Assembly (NCBI GenBank): GCA_017544545.1
Contig: JAFYDY010000073.1
Coordinates: forward strand, 1-35,976
Origin: a bacterium
Lineage (GTDB): Bacteria; Cyanobacteriota; Vampirovibrionia; Gastranaerophilales; Gastranaerophilaceae
Direction of reading: 5' to 3'
Length of the DNA stretch: 35,976 nucleotides
Shown here: positions 1-6,602 of the stretch, in pieces
How positions within the stretch are numbered: the first letter of the stretch is position 1
Layout of the letters: each line of letters opens with the position of its first letter
The notes under the pieces: model-generated
What the model was told of the DNA's origin: nothing
The model's input: the letters and a program-made list of their open reading frames with translations, nothing else
The model's database searches: none
Position numbers and translations under genes: made by a program

Positions 1-133
1 AAACTTTTGTACAGATTAATCTTCAATCAAACAATTTAAGATTTCAATATAATGTTAAAAATTTTTAAAAATAAATTTTAAATAAAAATTTTAAACAGCA
101 AAGAACATAAGGCTTTTGGCGAATGTGTTGTTT

Positions 134-155
134 TAAAAAATTAGCCATGTGGCTA
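134..155 (-). terminator. Possible minus-strand terminator
   Basis: An inverted repeat (TAGCCA 142-147, TGGCTA 150-155) is followed, read on the minus strand, by a run of T (plus-strand A run at 135-140). The stem is short, and with a four-base loop only AGCC/GGCT pairs. No minus-strand gene lies directly upstream; the closest is beyond the plus-strand gene at 455. It would only matter if transcripts from the 804-4551 cluster or the repeats extend this far. Confidence 0.25.
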
Positions 156-165
156 GTGTATTATT

Positions 166-190
166 TCCTCTCCTAAAGAATAGGAGAGGA
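166..190. repeat. Perfect 10-bp stem hairpin
   Basis: TCCTCTCCTA (166-175) and TAGGAGAGGA (181-190) are perfect reverse complements around a five-base loop. No T run follows, so it is not a standard terminator. Its CTCTCC/GGAGAG core is the same as in the hairpins of the 68-bp tandem repeat just downstream, so it is probably a diverged member of the same repeat family. Confidence 0.7.
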
Positions 191-210
191 GAAAGGAGAG
201 GTATGAAATC

Positions 211-393
211 ACCAACCCCTCACCCAACCCTCTCCCTAGGAGAGGGTATCTAAAGCCTTCGCGTTCGCTCAGTATGACACCAACCCCTCACCCAGCCCTC
301 TCCCACGGAGAGGGTATCTAAAGCCTTCGCATTCGCTCAGTATGACAATAAACCCTCACCCAGCCCTCTCCCTCGGAGAGAGTTTCATTTGAC
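211..393. repeat. 68-bp tandem repeat, about 2.7 copies, each with a hairpin
   Basis: Two full units lie at 211-278 and 279-346, with a few substitutions between them, and a degraded third unit at 347-393. Each unit has two parts. The first is a C/T-rich stretch with a hairpin: CCCTCTCC/GGAGAGGG around a 3-base loop at about 227-247 and 296-314, and a shorter version at 366-380. The second is a segment ending in GTTCGCTCAGTATGAC or ATTCGCTCAGTATGAC; its reverse complement, GTCATACTGAGCGAAC, resembles a dispersed intergenic repeat seen in many bacterial phyla. There is no coding potential and no CRISPR-like repeat/spacer layout. Confidence 0.85.
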
Positions 394-395
394 AT

Positions 396-426
396 TTGAC
401 ATTTTGTTTTTGTTTTATTTTATGAT
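396..426 (+). promoter_or_regulatory. Possible promoter for the gene at 455
   Basis: TTGACA at 396-401 is followed after 19 bases by TATGAT (421-426). A second TTGACA sits 7 bp upstream (389-394) because of a short tandem duplication. The spacer is longer than the ideal 17, so the exact -10 is uncertain. The element begins where the third repeat unit ends. Confidence 0.4.
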
Positions 427-454
427 ATTATTTGCACAAAACTAAGGAGTAAAT

Positions 455-769
455 ATGAAGCTTACACCGGTACAACTGAACAGAGTTAAGGAATTAAAAA
501 CTCATATCGTATTTAATCAGGCTTTGGGTAATTATAAAGAATTTAAAGCTGCTGTCAAAGAATATTCCAAACTTGCAGTGCAGGATTTTGATACAATCAT
601 GCAGCTCCCAAGTTCATCTGTCAGTAATGTCCCGCTGTTTTCAAAAATGGGTATGAGAATGTTCAAAATTTGGGTTTTGGAAAAATTCAGAATTAAAACT
701 CCCGAAGAAAGACTTTTGAAAAAAATGAGCAAAGAATATTATGCAAGAAAATTAATCAAAAAACGATAA
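455..769 (+). CDS. Small basic protein of unknown function
   Basis: A 104-residue protein that I do not recognise. The start is well supported: AGGAG at 445-449 lies five bases before the ATG. The product is soluble, has no signal peptide, and looks largely alpha-helical. The N-terminal half has a helical stretch rich in Lys, Glu and Ala. The C-terminal third is strongly basic (several Lys/Arg pairs, ending KLIKKR), so nucleic-acid or ribosome binding is possible, but this is inference only. It stands alone on the plus strand, convergent with the HAD gene, with 34 bp between the stops and no clear terminator. The tandem repeat lies directly upstream of its promoter. Confidence 0.75.
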   Translation: MKLTPVQLNRVKELKTHIVFNQALGNYKEFKAAVKEYSKLAVQDFDTIMQLPSSSVSNVPLFSKMGMRMFKIWVLEKFRIKTPEERLLKKMSKEYYARKLIKKR

Positions 770-803
770 ATTTTCCCTATATATTAATTAATACATGTGT
801 GCA

Positions 804-1487
804 TTAAACTTTTTCAAAAAGTGTCCGGTCAAATTCATAAAAATCTTTGATAATTCCCGTTACGGCAGGAATATTTTTATACAATTCCGGAGGTTCTTCG
901 GAGCATATTGCAATAATTTTACCGATTCCGGCATCTTTTGCTGCAGTGATTCCTGACAGCGCATCTTCAACAACTATACATTCCTCAGGTTTTAGCCCAA
1001 GTTTTTGTGCGGCAATTATATATATGTCAGGTGCAGGTTTGCCCGGAATTTTGCCGTCGGAATATACAACCTTATCCATGTCAAACCATTTATCAATGTG
1101 AAAATGGTTTACGTAAAAATCAACATTTTTCTTGTCTGACATCGTGGCAATTGTCATGGGAATATGATTTTCTTTCAGATAATCCAAAAATTCAGGTGCC
1201 CCTTTTGCAAGATGAAATTTTTCCTTGTCTTTCAGACACATTTGGCGGTAAAGTTCTTCTTTTTCATCCCCGTATTTTTCAACCATTTCAGGTGAAGGTT
1301 GTCTGCCTATGAGGTATTTGATAATAAGTTCGTTTGTTCTGCCAAACATATGTTTGACCATTTCTTCGTCGGTAAACATTGTTCCTCTGAGGATTTTGGA
1401 ATATTCCCTCCACGCCTGTTTGTGTAAAGGAGAATCCCAATACAATGTGCCGTTAAAATCAAATATTATCCCCTTGAATTTTTGCAT
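804..1487 (-). CDS. HAD-superfamily phosphatase/phosphoglucomutase-like
   Basis: A 227-residue cytoplasmic HAD subfamily I hydrolase. Motif I is D10-F-N-G-T14: the nucleophile Asp10 is present but the usual second Asp is Asn12, as in a minority of HAD proteins. A motif II Thr/Ser lies around residues 112-117, Lys150 sits in G-K-P-A-P-D, and the acidic motif is E174-D175 in the VVEDALSGI stretch. The cap is inserted between motifs I and II, as in beta-phosphoglucomutase and phosphoglycolate phosphatase relatives. The Asp-to-Asn change argues against assigning mutase activity, since the second Asp is the general acid/base there. The substrate cannot be told. It is the last gene of a minus-strand run, with only 6 bp to the TPR gene upstream, so it is probably co-transcribed. 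Confidence 0.9.
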   Translation of the reverse strand: MQKFKGIIFDFNGTLYWDSPLHKQAWREYSKILRGTMFTDEEMVKHMFGRTNELIIKYLIGRQPSPEMVEKYGDEKEELYRQMCLKDKEKFHLAKGAPEFLDYLKENHIPMTIATMSDKKNVDFYVNHFHIDKWFDMDKVVYSDGKIPGKPAPDIYIIAAQKLGLKPEECIVVEDALSGITAAKDAGIGKIIAICSEEPPELYKNIPAVTGIIKDFYEFDRTLFEKV

Positions 1488-1493
1488 TATAAA

Positions 1494-2090
1494 TTATCTT
1501 TCTACCATCTTGTTATAAATATCAAGGTATTGCTGCGCCTGTTTATCTTTGTTTAGCTTTTTAAAAGTGTATGCAAGATTGTAATAAACCATTGGCTCAT
1601 CAGCTTTTAAATCCATTGCTCTAAAGAAATTGTATCGGGCGTTTTTGTACTGCTTCAATTTCAAATATGCACAACCCATGTTGTAATAGCCATAAGAAAA
1701 ATCGCTTTTGTATTTGACTGATTTTTTAAATTCCTCAAGTGCCATATTTGGTTTTTCCTGAATCAGATAAATATATCCGAGATTGTAGTGAGCCTTGTAG
1801 TATTTAGGATCTTTTTCAATCGCTTTTTTATACATATAAGTTGCTTCATCAAGCTTGTCTTTGTCCTGCAATATATTACCGATTAAAAGCCAATCTTCCG
1901 CACTGCGATATACCTCTCCTTTTGTCTTTAATACTTTTAGCGCCGAATCTATTTCGTTTTGCGCATACAAAACACGTGCTTCCTGAGAGGATGAATCAAT
2001 CTCTTCTTCTATCTGTTGCTTTTGTGTTCCAAAAGAAAAACCGGTGCAACACAAAAATATCCCTAATAAAAACGCAATTAATTTTTTCAT
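1494..2090 (-). CDS. Secreted TPR-repeat protein
   Basis: A 198-residue protein with an N-terminal signal sequence (MKKL, then a hydrophobic run to about residue 20). A Cys-Cys pair at the end of the hydrophobic core could be a weak lipobox, but the preceding residues (IFL) are not typical. After an acidic linker there are about four TPR units (roughly residues 60-195) with the usual W/Y-L-G-Y-A-F-P pattern, for example the YKAHYNLGYIYL and YYNMGCAYLKL blocks. The likely role is a protein-interaction scaffold in the periplasm or at the inner membrane. It lies 40 bp after the metallopeptidase gene and 6 bp before the HAD gene, consistent with one operon. The partner is unknown. Confidence 0.85.
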   Translation of the reverse strand: MKKLIAFLLGIFLCCTGFSFGTQKQQIEEEIDSSSQEARVLYAQNEIDSALKVLKTKGEVYRSAEDWLLIGNILQDKDKLDEATYMYKKAIEKDPKYYKAHYNLGYIYLIQEKPNMALEEFKKSVKYKSDFSYGYYNMGCAYLKLKQYKNARYNFFRAMDLKADEPMVYYNLAYTFKKLNKDKQAQQYLDIYNKMVER

Positions 2091-2130
2091 AACAAAATTA
2101 TAAACTAAAAGATTTATTTTTCAAATATTA

Positions 2131-3825
2131 TCATTTTGTTATGATACGATTGCAAAAATCTTCTTCTGACAGAGGTTTGCCGGTCAAGCCAACTATTAAA
2201 TCTTCCTCCCAGACTGATGCACCGTACTTAAACAGTTTTTCCTTCAGAAATTCTGCAGTCTTTTTATTTTGGGAGATTTCACCGAGTTCGGATTTCATCG
2301 CGTTATAAATTTGAGCTTTCAGCAAAGCTGCCCTGAAATAATTCTGATAATATCCGGGGTGTGAAAGGAAGTGCGGAATTGTCGCCCATTCGTTATTTGT
2401 TTGGGTGTCTTCCCCTCTGTACAGATACTTGATTTTCATTTCTCTCCAGAGCTTTTTAAGATCCTGATCCGGATTTTTGTACATCTCCCGTTCAAAATTT
2501 ATAATTCTGAGTGAATGAGTTACAAATTTTGCTTCATCCTCTTTTAATTCTTCCATAAAGGGTTTTAAAACTTTTTCAGGAACAGTGTCTGCCAAAATAG
2601 GTTCTGTTTTTGGCAAATCCTGCATCATCATTGCTATAGCTTCTGTCATAACGGGAGATGAACATTCCTGTTCAATAAACGGCAATTTTGTATCAATTCC
2701 GATATCGTACACGCAATGTCCCAATTCGTGTAACAGGGTACTAAGACTGAGAGTGTTGTTTGTTAAATTCGCCAAAATTCTTGCATCTTTACCCGGTTTT
2801 ATACAAAAAGCAAAACCGTGGGTATTTTTGTTTTCTCTCGGGTACAAATCCAGCGTAATTCCCATATTATCAACATCATAACCCATTTGAGAATATACTT
2901 TTCTGGAAATATCTTCAATCTGTTCTTTTGTTTTAAAATATTCGTTTACTGCACCTTCCGGGCTGTCTTTTGGCAAAAGTCCATAGTGCCAGTCTCTCAA
3001 ATCTGCCGGAGTTATTCCAAAAGCTGAGGACAATTCTTTTTTGCGTTTTTCATAAATTTCTGAACATCTGTCACTGATTTTTGAATAAACTCCATTAATC
3101 AATTCATCCAATTTTTGTGGTGAAATATCATAACTTTCTTCCAGCTTGTAGTCAAAATAATTGTCATAACCCTTTGATCTGGCGTATTCGTTGCGCATTT
3201 TTACAAGTTCAACCAAATCGTCTGCGATCACATCACCGGCTTTAGCGTTTGCTTCATATGCTTTTCTTCTGATTTCCGGATTTGTTTCGGTTTCCAAAAT
3301 TTTGTAGATTTCAGCTTTTGAAACGGGTTTACCGTCAATTGTCAACACATAGGAATTGTATTTGTTTGCGATTTCGTTTTGTTTGTCCCTCAGTGCTTTA
3401 AGTTCCTCTCCCGATTCAATTTCTTCATAAAAATCTCGTACGATATTTTTGATTTGTTTATCCAGTTGTTTATCTCCGAGACCGATTTCTTTTATTTGTT
3501 TAAATCTTTTATACAGGTCTTTGTCTTGATACAGATTACTCATTGCATCCTGAGCTGCGGTGCTTCTTTGCATATTTTCATCAGTTGAATTTGTAAAAAA
3601 ATCCCAATCCGCCAGCTCCAAATCGTGAGTCACTTTTTCTAACTTTTTCCCAAATTTATCTCTCACAGCTCTATAGTTTTCAAGGTTAGCCATAATTCTT
3701 TCATCCTTAAGGTTACTTGTTTTTTCGAAAGTATCATATTCAGGTTCTGACTTAAAAGGAATCTGGTTGCGGGTATTGGTACTAGGTACAGTTTTATTCG
3801 TGTTATTTATCGGATTGATTTTCAT
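2131..3825 (-). CDS. Zinc metallopeptidase, M2/M3-like gluzincin
   Basis: A 564-residue, mostly helical peptidase. The zinc site is H366-E-L-G-H370 with a third ligand Glu395 in the T-E-A-I-A stretch, 29 residues after the first His; this spacing and the downstream H-F-L-S-H-P-G-Y-Y motif fit family M2 (angiotensin-converting-enzyme-like dipeptidases), with M3 oligopeptidases as the alternative. It should cleave small peptides. There is no signal peptide, so the protein is predicted to be cytoplasmic. The first 25 residues are an Asn/Thr-rich leader ending in I-P-F-K-S-E (residues 22-27), not part of the peptidase fold and similar to leaders on MalQ and RtcB in this window. The start has a good AGGAGT site. 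It follows the 236-residue gene by 15 bp. The stop is TGA. Confidence 0.88.
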   Translation of the reverse strand: MKINPINNTNKTVPSTNTRNQIPFKSEPEYDTFEKTSNLKDERIMANLENYRAVRDKFGKKLEKVTHDLELADWDFFTNSTDENMQRSTAAQDAMSNLYQDKDLYKRFKQIKEIGLGDKQLDKQIKNIVRDFYEEIESGEELKALRDKQNEIANKYNSYVLTIDGKPVSKAEIYKILETETNPEIRRKAYEANAKAGDVIADDLVELVKMRNEYARSKGYDNYFDYKLEESYDISPQKLDELINGVYSKISDRCSEIYEKRKKELSSAFGITPADLRDWHYGLLPKDSPEGAVNEYFKTKEQIEDISRKVYSQMGYDVDNMGITLDLYPRENKNTHGFAFCIKPGKDARILANLTNNTLSLSTLLHELGHCVYDIGIDTKLPFIEQECSSPVMTEAIAMMMQDLPKTEPILADTVPEKVLKPFMEELKEDEAKFVTHSLRIINFEREMYKNPDQDLKKLWREMKIKYLYRGEDTQTNNEWATIPHFLSHPGYYQNYFRAALLKAQIYNAMKSELGEISQNKKTAEFLKEKLFKYGASVWEEDLIVGLTGKPLSEEDFCNRIITK

Positions 3826-3840
3826 ATTTTACTCCTGTGG

Positions 3841-4551
3841 CTATCTTACTTTAATTTCATAACACGGATATGCCTTTGTGCAGCCCTCAAGCCTTTGAAT
3901 TTTTATATCAACATCATCCGAAACAGTAAACTGATTTGAAAATTTTTCAATCTCCATCTTTTTACTGTCATTTGGTACAATGTAGTATTTATAAAAATCT
4001 TTATCCCCGTCATTTATCAGAATAAATTTGTTATGATGTTTTGATCTTATAATGGTGTATTCGCCTTTTTCAACCTCGGAAAGTTTTATTATCTGATAAT
4101 CTTTGAACAGTTTTGAAACCTCTTTTACCGAAAGTTTTTTTGATACAAAAATTACGCCGTTAAAAATTATCTGATTGTATTCAAAAGTTCTCGGCAGGTA
4201 TGAATACAAATCTTTTCCAATCAAAAATTCCTGACTGCCTTCTCCCATTCGGACATCTTCTTTTGGCACCTGATAGTTTCCTGTGAGAAGTTTGTAAGAG
4301 GTGTATCCACTGTCAAGTTCGGTCCCCTGGTATTGCAGAATGATTTCTTCTTTTGATTCATCGTTATCGCGTTCGTTATAACTGTGCCATTCATATTTGT
4401 TCATGTTATAAGTCCACAATTTTTGACCTAATCTCGGACTGTTAAGGTTATTTAATTTGTCTTCATTCGTATCTGTCCCAAACAAAATGGTTGCCAAAAA
4501 TATTATGACGGCAACTGTTCCGACGGCTCCTGCAATATATCTTTTCTTCAT
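3841..4551 (-). CDS. Membrane-anchored protein of unknown function
   Basis: A 236-residue protein that I do not recognise. It has an N-terminal signal anchor (basic MKKR, hydrophobic residues about 6-25) followed by a roughly 210-residue soluble domain rich in Lys, Tyr and Asp, probably mixed alpha/beta and probably periplasmic. Two Cys near the C-terminus (in G-C-T-K-A-Y-P-C-Y) could form a disulfide. The ribosome site is a G-run (GGGGG) about five bases before the ATG. It is the first gene of the minus-strand run, with only 15 bp to the metallopeptidase, so the two may be linked in function, but nothing in the sequence says how. Confidence 0.75.
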   Translation of the reverse strand: MKKRYIAGAVGTVAVIIFLATILFGTDTNEDKLNNLNSPRLGQKLWTYNMNKYEWHSYNERDNDESKEEIILQYQGTELDSGYTSYKLLTGNYQVPKEDVRMGEGSQEFLIGKDLYSYLPRTFEYNQIIFNGVIFVSKKLSVKEVSKLFKDYQIIKLSEVEKGEYTIIRSKHHNKFILINDGDKDFYKYYIVPNDSKKMEIEKFSNQFTVSDDVDIKIQRLEGCTKAYPCYEIKVR

Positions 4552-4587
4552 ATATCCCCCTTAGTATTCAAATAATAACACAAATAT

Positions 4588-4615
4588 CGATTGGTAATAA
4601 GATTACCCGATTGGT
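4588..4615. promoter_or_regulatory. Candidate operator: direct and inverted repeats
   Basis: CGATTGGT occurs at 4588-4595 and again at 4608-4615, exactly 20 bp apart (about two helical turns). The interval contains a perfect inverted repeat, GGTAAT (4593-4598) and ATTACC (4602-4607), around AAG. It lies between the divergent genes at 4551 (minus) and 4811 (plus). The geometry suits a dimeric DNA-binding protein, but no regulator is encoded nearby. Confidence 0.35.
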
Positions 4616-4645
4616 GAATAGCTTATGACTGTTTATGAGTTTAAA

Positions 4646-4715
4646 TATAATTAATCTTTTTCATACTTCCAGCTATTCTTAATTCCAACGAGCCTCATTT
4701 GAGGCTCTTTTTTTA
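4646..4715 (+). ncRNA. Possible short RNA: orphan promoter and terminator
   Basis: A consensus TATAAT at 4646-4651 (weak -35 TTATGA at 4623-4628, 17-base spacer) is followed by a clear intrinsic terminator: GAGCCTC 4690-4696, ATTT loop, GAGGCTC 4701-4707, then a T run. No plus-strand ORF lies before the terminator, and the plus-strand gene starts after it at 4811. Either a transcript of roughly 55-60 nt is made here, or the terminator attenuates a longer leader of the 4811 gene. Both readings are inference. Confidence 0.3.
4690..4715 (+). terminator. Intrinsic terminator
   Basis: A 7-bp G/C-rich stem (GAGCCTC/GAGGCTC) with a 4-base loop and seven T follows on the plus strand only. It is notable for lacking an upstream plus-strand gene. 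Confidence 0.75.
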
Positions 4716-4810
4716 TTTGTAAAGATTTATAACAAAAATTCAAAAATTTACGGAAATTACTAAAGATTTAACCGAAAAATACCGATACCGAACATGAGAA
4801 AGGAAAACTC

Positions 4811-6562
4811 ATGGGATTATCGGCATCACAGGCAAGATTATTATCAATAACGGCACGTCTGACTGACAATGAATATCATTCTCAGCAGATAGCCAATGCC
4901 AAAATGCGCCTGGCGGCAAAAGGAACAGAAGCCCGTCAGGAATATCAGGATGCTTTGAATTCAAAGATTTTAACCTATAACGGATTTGATGTACAGGGTA
5001 ATGCCGTATCCACTGTACTTACGCCGAATGTAATTTATCAGTATCAGCCGCTTAAAAATCAGTATTCACTTATTAACAATGCCGGAAGAATCCTCGTAAA
5101 TCATACTGATGGCAAAAACTTTGAAGAAACAGATACGATAATCGGTTTCCTTGACAGATACAATGTAATTGAAAATTATGCTGATTATACCTCTTATCAG
5201 GACAGATACAAACAATATCTTGATGATCATGCAGCTTGGGTGGAAGAAGCTGCACAATGGGAAGCTGATAATGCAAAATATCAGCAATATTTAGTTGATT
5301 ATGCCGAATGGGAAAATGCTCAGACGGGTGATGAATTATATGATTTATTTGCAGAAAAAATAGGTACAAGCCAGAATCCGATTGCTTCTTGTTACAGAAG
5401 CGGACTTAATGGCACTGCAGACTGTTACAACCACTTATTATATATGCTTTTGGACTATGACGGGACATTAAATATTGTGCCAAAAGAATATGATGCAAGT
5501 TGTGATAAAAATGGCGGATATGATGCAAATCTCCGTAAAGCCCATGTTACTCAAGATGATTATGCTGCAATGTTTAATAATTCATATACGGACGTTATGA
5601 AGCAAGTCAGCGATTGTATTAACGAAGTTGATGAAAATGGTAACTTAATCAGATTGTGCGACGGTGATGATAGTTATACCCCTGACTATAATAATGACGG
5701 CAGACCAGATGGCGTCAAAGAGAACATTATTCAAGCAGCTATAGATGAAGGAAGACAACCGACAGCTGTTGAAATTTTGATGAGTGATTACATCTACGAC
5801 CCTGATACAAACTCTGTAGCGGGAATAAAATCTTTAAAACAGAAAGCAATTGATTTGTACTATTTGATTGACAATAATATGATATCCGGTAAAACGATTT
5901 TATCTGAAACACTTATAAACTTCACTGAAGGCGATATGAAAGGTATATCTACTCCCGAACCGGAATTTGTACCTGAGCCTGCCGAACTCAGAGAAGAACC
6001 TCAGGCACCTGAGCCTCCGGAAATAAAAATTAAAGATAAAGAAAAAGCTCAGTGGTATCTGAATTTGTGGTGCAGAATGAACGGACAAAAAGAGCCGCCG
6101 AGAATTCAGGTAAAAGAAGGCACTGACGAACTGGATGAATGGTTCAGGAATTATGTATTTGACGGTAAACATACCATTAAAGATACATTTGAACAGCACT
6201 ACGAAGAAATTGACCCGTATTTGTCATCAAATTCAACCTGGCTTGAAGATGTATTGGCGCAGGGCATAGTTGTAATGCAGCGTGTAAACAGCCATAATAC
6301 AGATACCCAAAACAAATTCAGCTGGGATGAAATAATCTACACAGATGCGGCAGAATTAACTCTTGAAACAGATGATAACGCAATAGCAAAAGCTGAAGTC
6401 AGGTATGAAGAAAAAATGCACGAAATTGAAATTAAAGATAAACGTTATCAGATGGAAATAAACAAATTAGATTCAGAACACAATTCACTTCAGACACAGA
6501 TAGATTCAATTAAGAGCGAAGTTTCCAAAAACATTGAACGTTCTTATAAAACATTTGGCTAA
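4811..6562 (+). CDS. Large acidic protein, lineage-specific, unknown function
   Basis: 583 residues, no signal peptide. The first 45 residues form an amphipathic helix (M-G-L-S-A-S-Q-A-R then ...QQIANAK...) that vaguely recalls the N-terminal helix and N-x-I-A-N motif of flagellar rod/hook proteins; I recall similar starts in uncultured gut bacteria but cannot name a family. Residues 120-170 are Tyr/Trp/Asp-rich. Residues 292-300 (D-Y-N-N-D-G-R-P-D) look like an EF-hand or thrombospondin-3-type calcium loop. Residues 380-405 are Pro/Glu-rich. Residues about 525-580 are a strong coiled coil. Several Cys occur in the middle (194, 205, 231). The ribosome site is AAAGGA. Coiled coil plus Pro-rich linker suggests a structural or secreted surface protein, but this is inference. 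Confidence 0.85.
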   Translation: MGLSASQARLLSITARLTDNEYHSQQIANAKMRLAAKGTEARQEYQDALNSKILTYNGFDVQGNAVSTVLTPNVIYQYQPLKNQYSLINNAGRILVNHTDGKNFEETDTIIGFLDRYNVIENYADYTSYQDRYKQYLDDHAAWVEEAAQWEADNAKYQQYLVDYAEWENAQTGDELYDLFAEKIGTSQNPIASCYRSGLNGTADCYNHLLYMLLDYDGTLNIVPKEYDASCDKNGGYDANLRKAHVTQDDYAAMFNNSYTDVMKQVSDCINEVDENGNLIRLCDGDDSYTPDYNNDGRPDGVKENIIQAAIDEGRQPTAVEILMSDYIYDPDTNSVAGIKSLKQKAIDLYYLIDNNMISGKTILSETLINFTEGDMKGISTPEPEFVPEPAELREEPQAPEPPEIKIKDKEKAQWYLNLWCRMNGQKEPPRIQVKEGTDELDEWFRNYVFDGKHTIKDTFEQHYEEIDPYLSSNSTWLEDVLAQGIVVMQRVNSHNTDTQNKFSWDEIIYTDAAELTLETDDNAIAKAEVRYEEKMHEIEIKDKRYQMEINKLDSEHNSLQTQIDSIKSEVSKNIERSYKTFG

Positions 6563-6602
6563 TTTGATTAATAATTGATTGTATCTGTGGTAAAATCCTT
6601 TT

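Larger units (their letters stand above)
1..454. other. Gene-free leader region with repeats
   Basis: No credible coding region is seen on either strand. Positions 1-120 are very AT-rich with frequent stops in all frames. From about 166 to 393 there is a set of C/T-rich hairpins and a 68-bp tandem repeat (listed separately). The region ends in two overlapping TTGACA hexamers (389-394 and 396-401) that could serve the gene at 455. Nothing else is recognised. Confidence 0.7.

Noticed and set aside
211-393. CRISPR-like repeated sequence
   Set aside because: The units are 68 bp, head to tail, without unique spacers, and contain hairpins and low-complexity C/T. This is a tandem intergenic repeat.
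804-1487. Beta-phosphoglucomutase assignment for the HAD protein
   Set aside because: The second Asp of motif I, needed as general acid/base in the mutase, is Asn. Only HAD family membership is supported.
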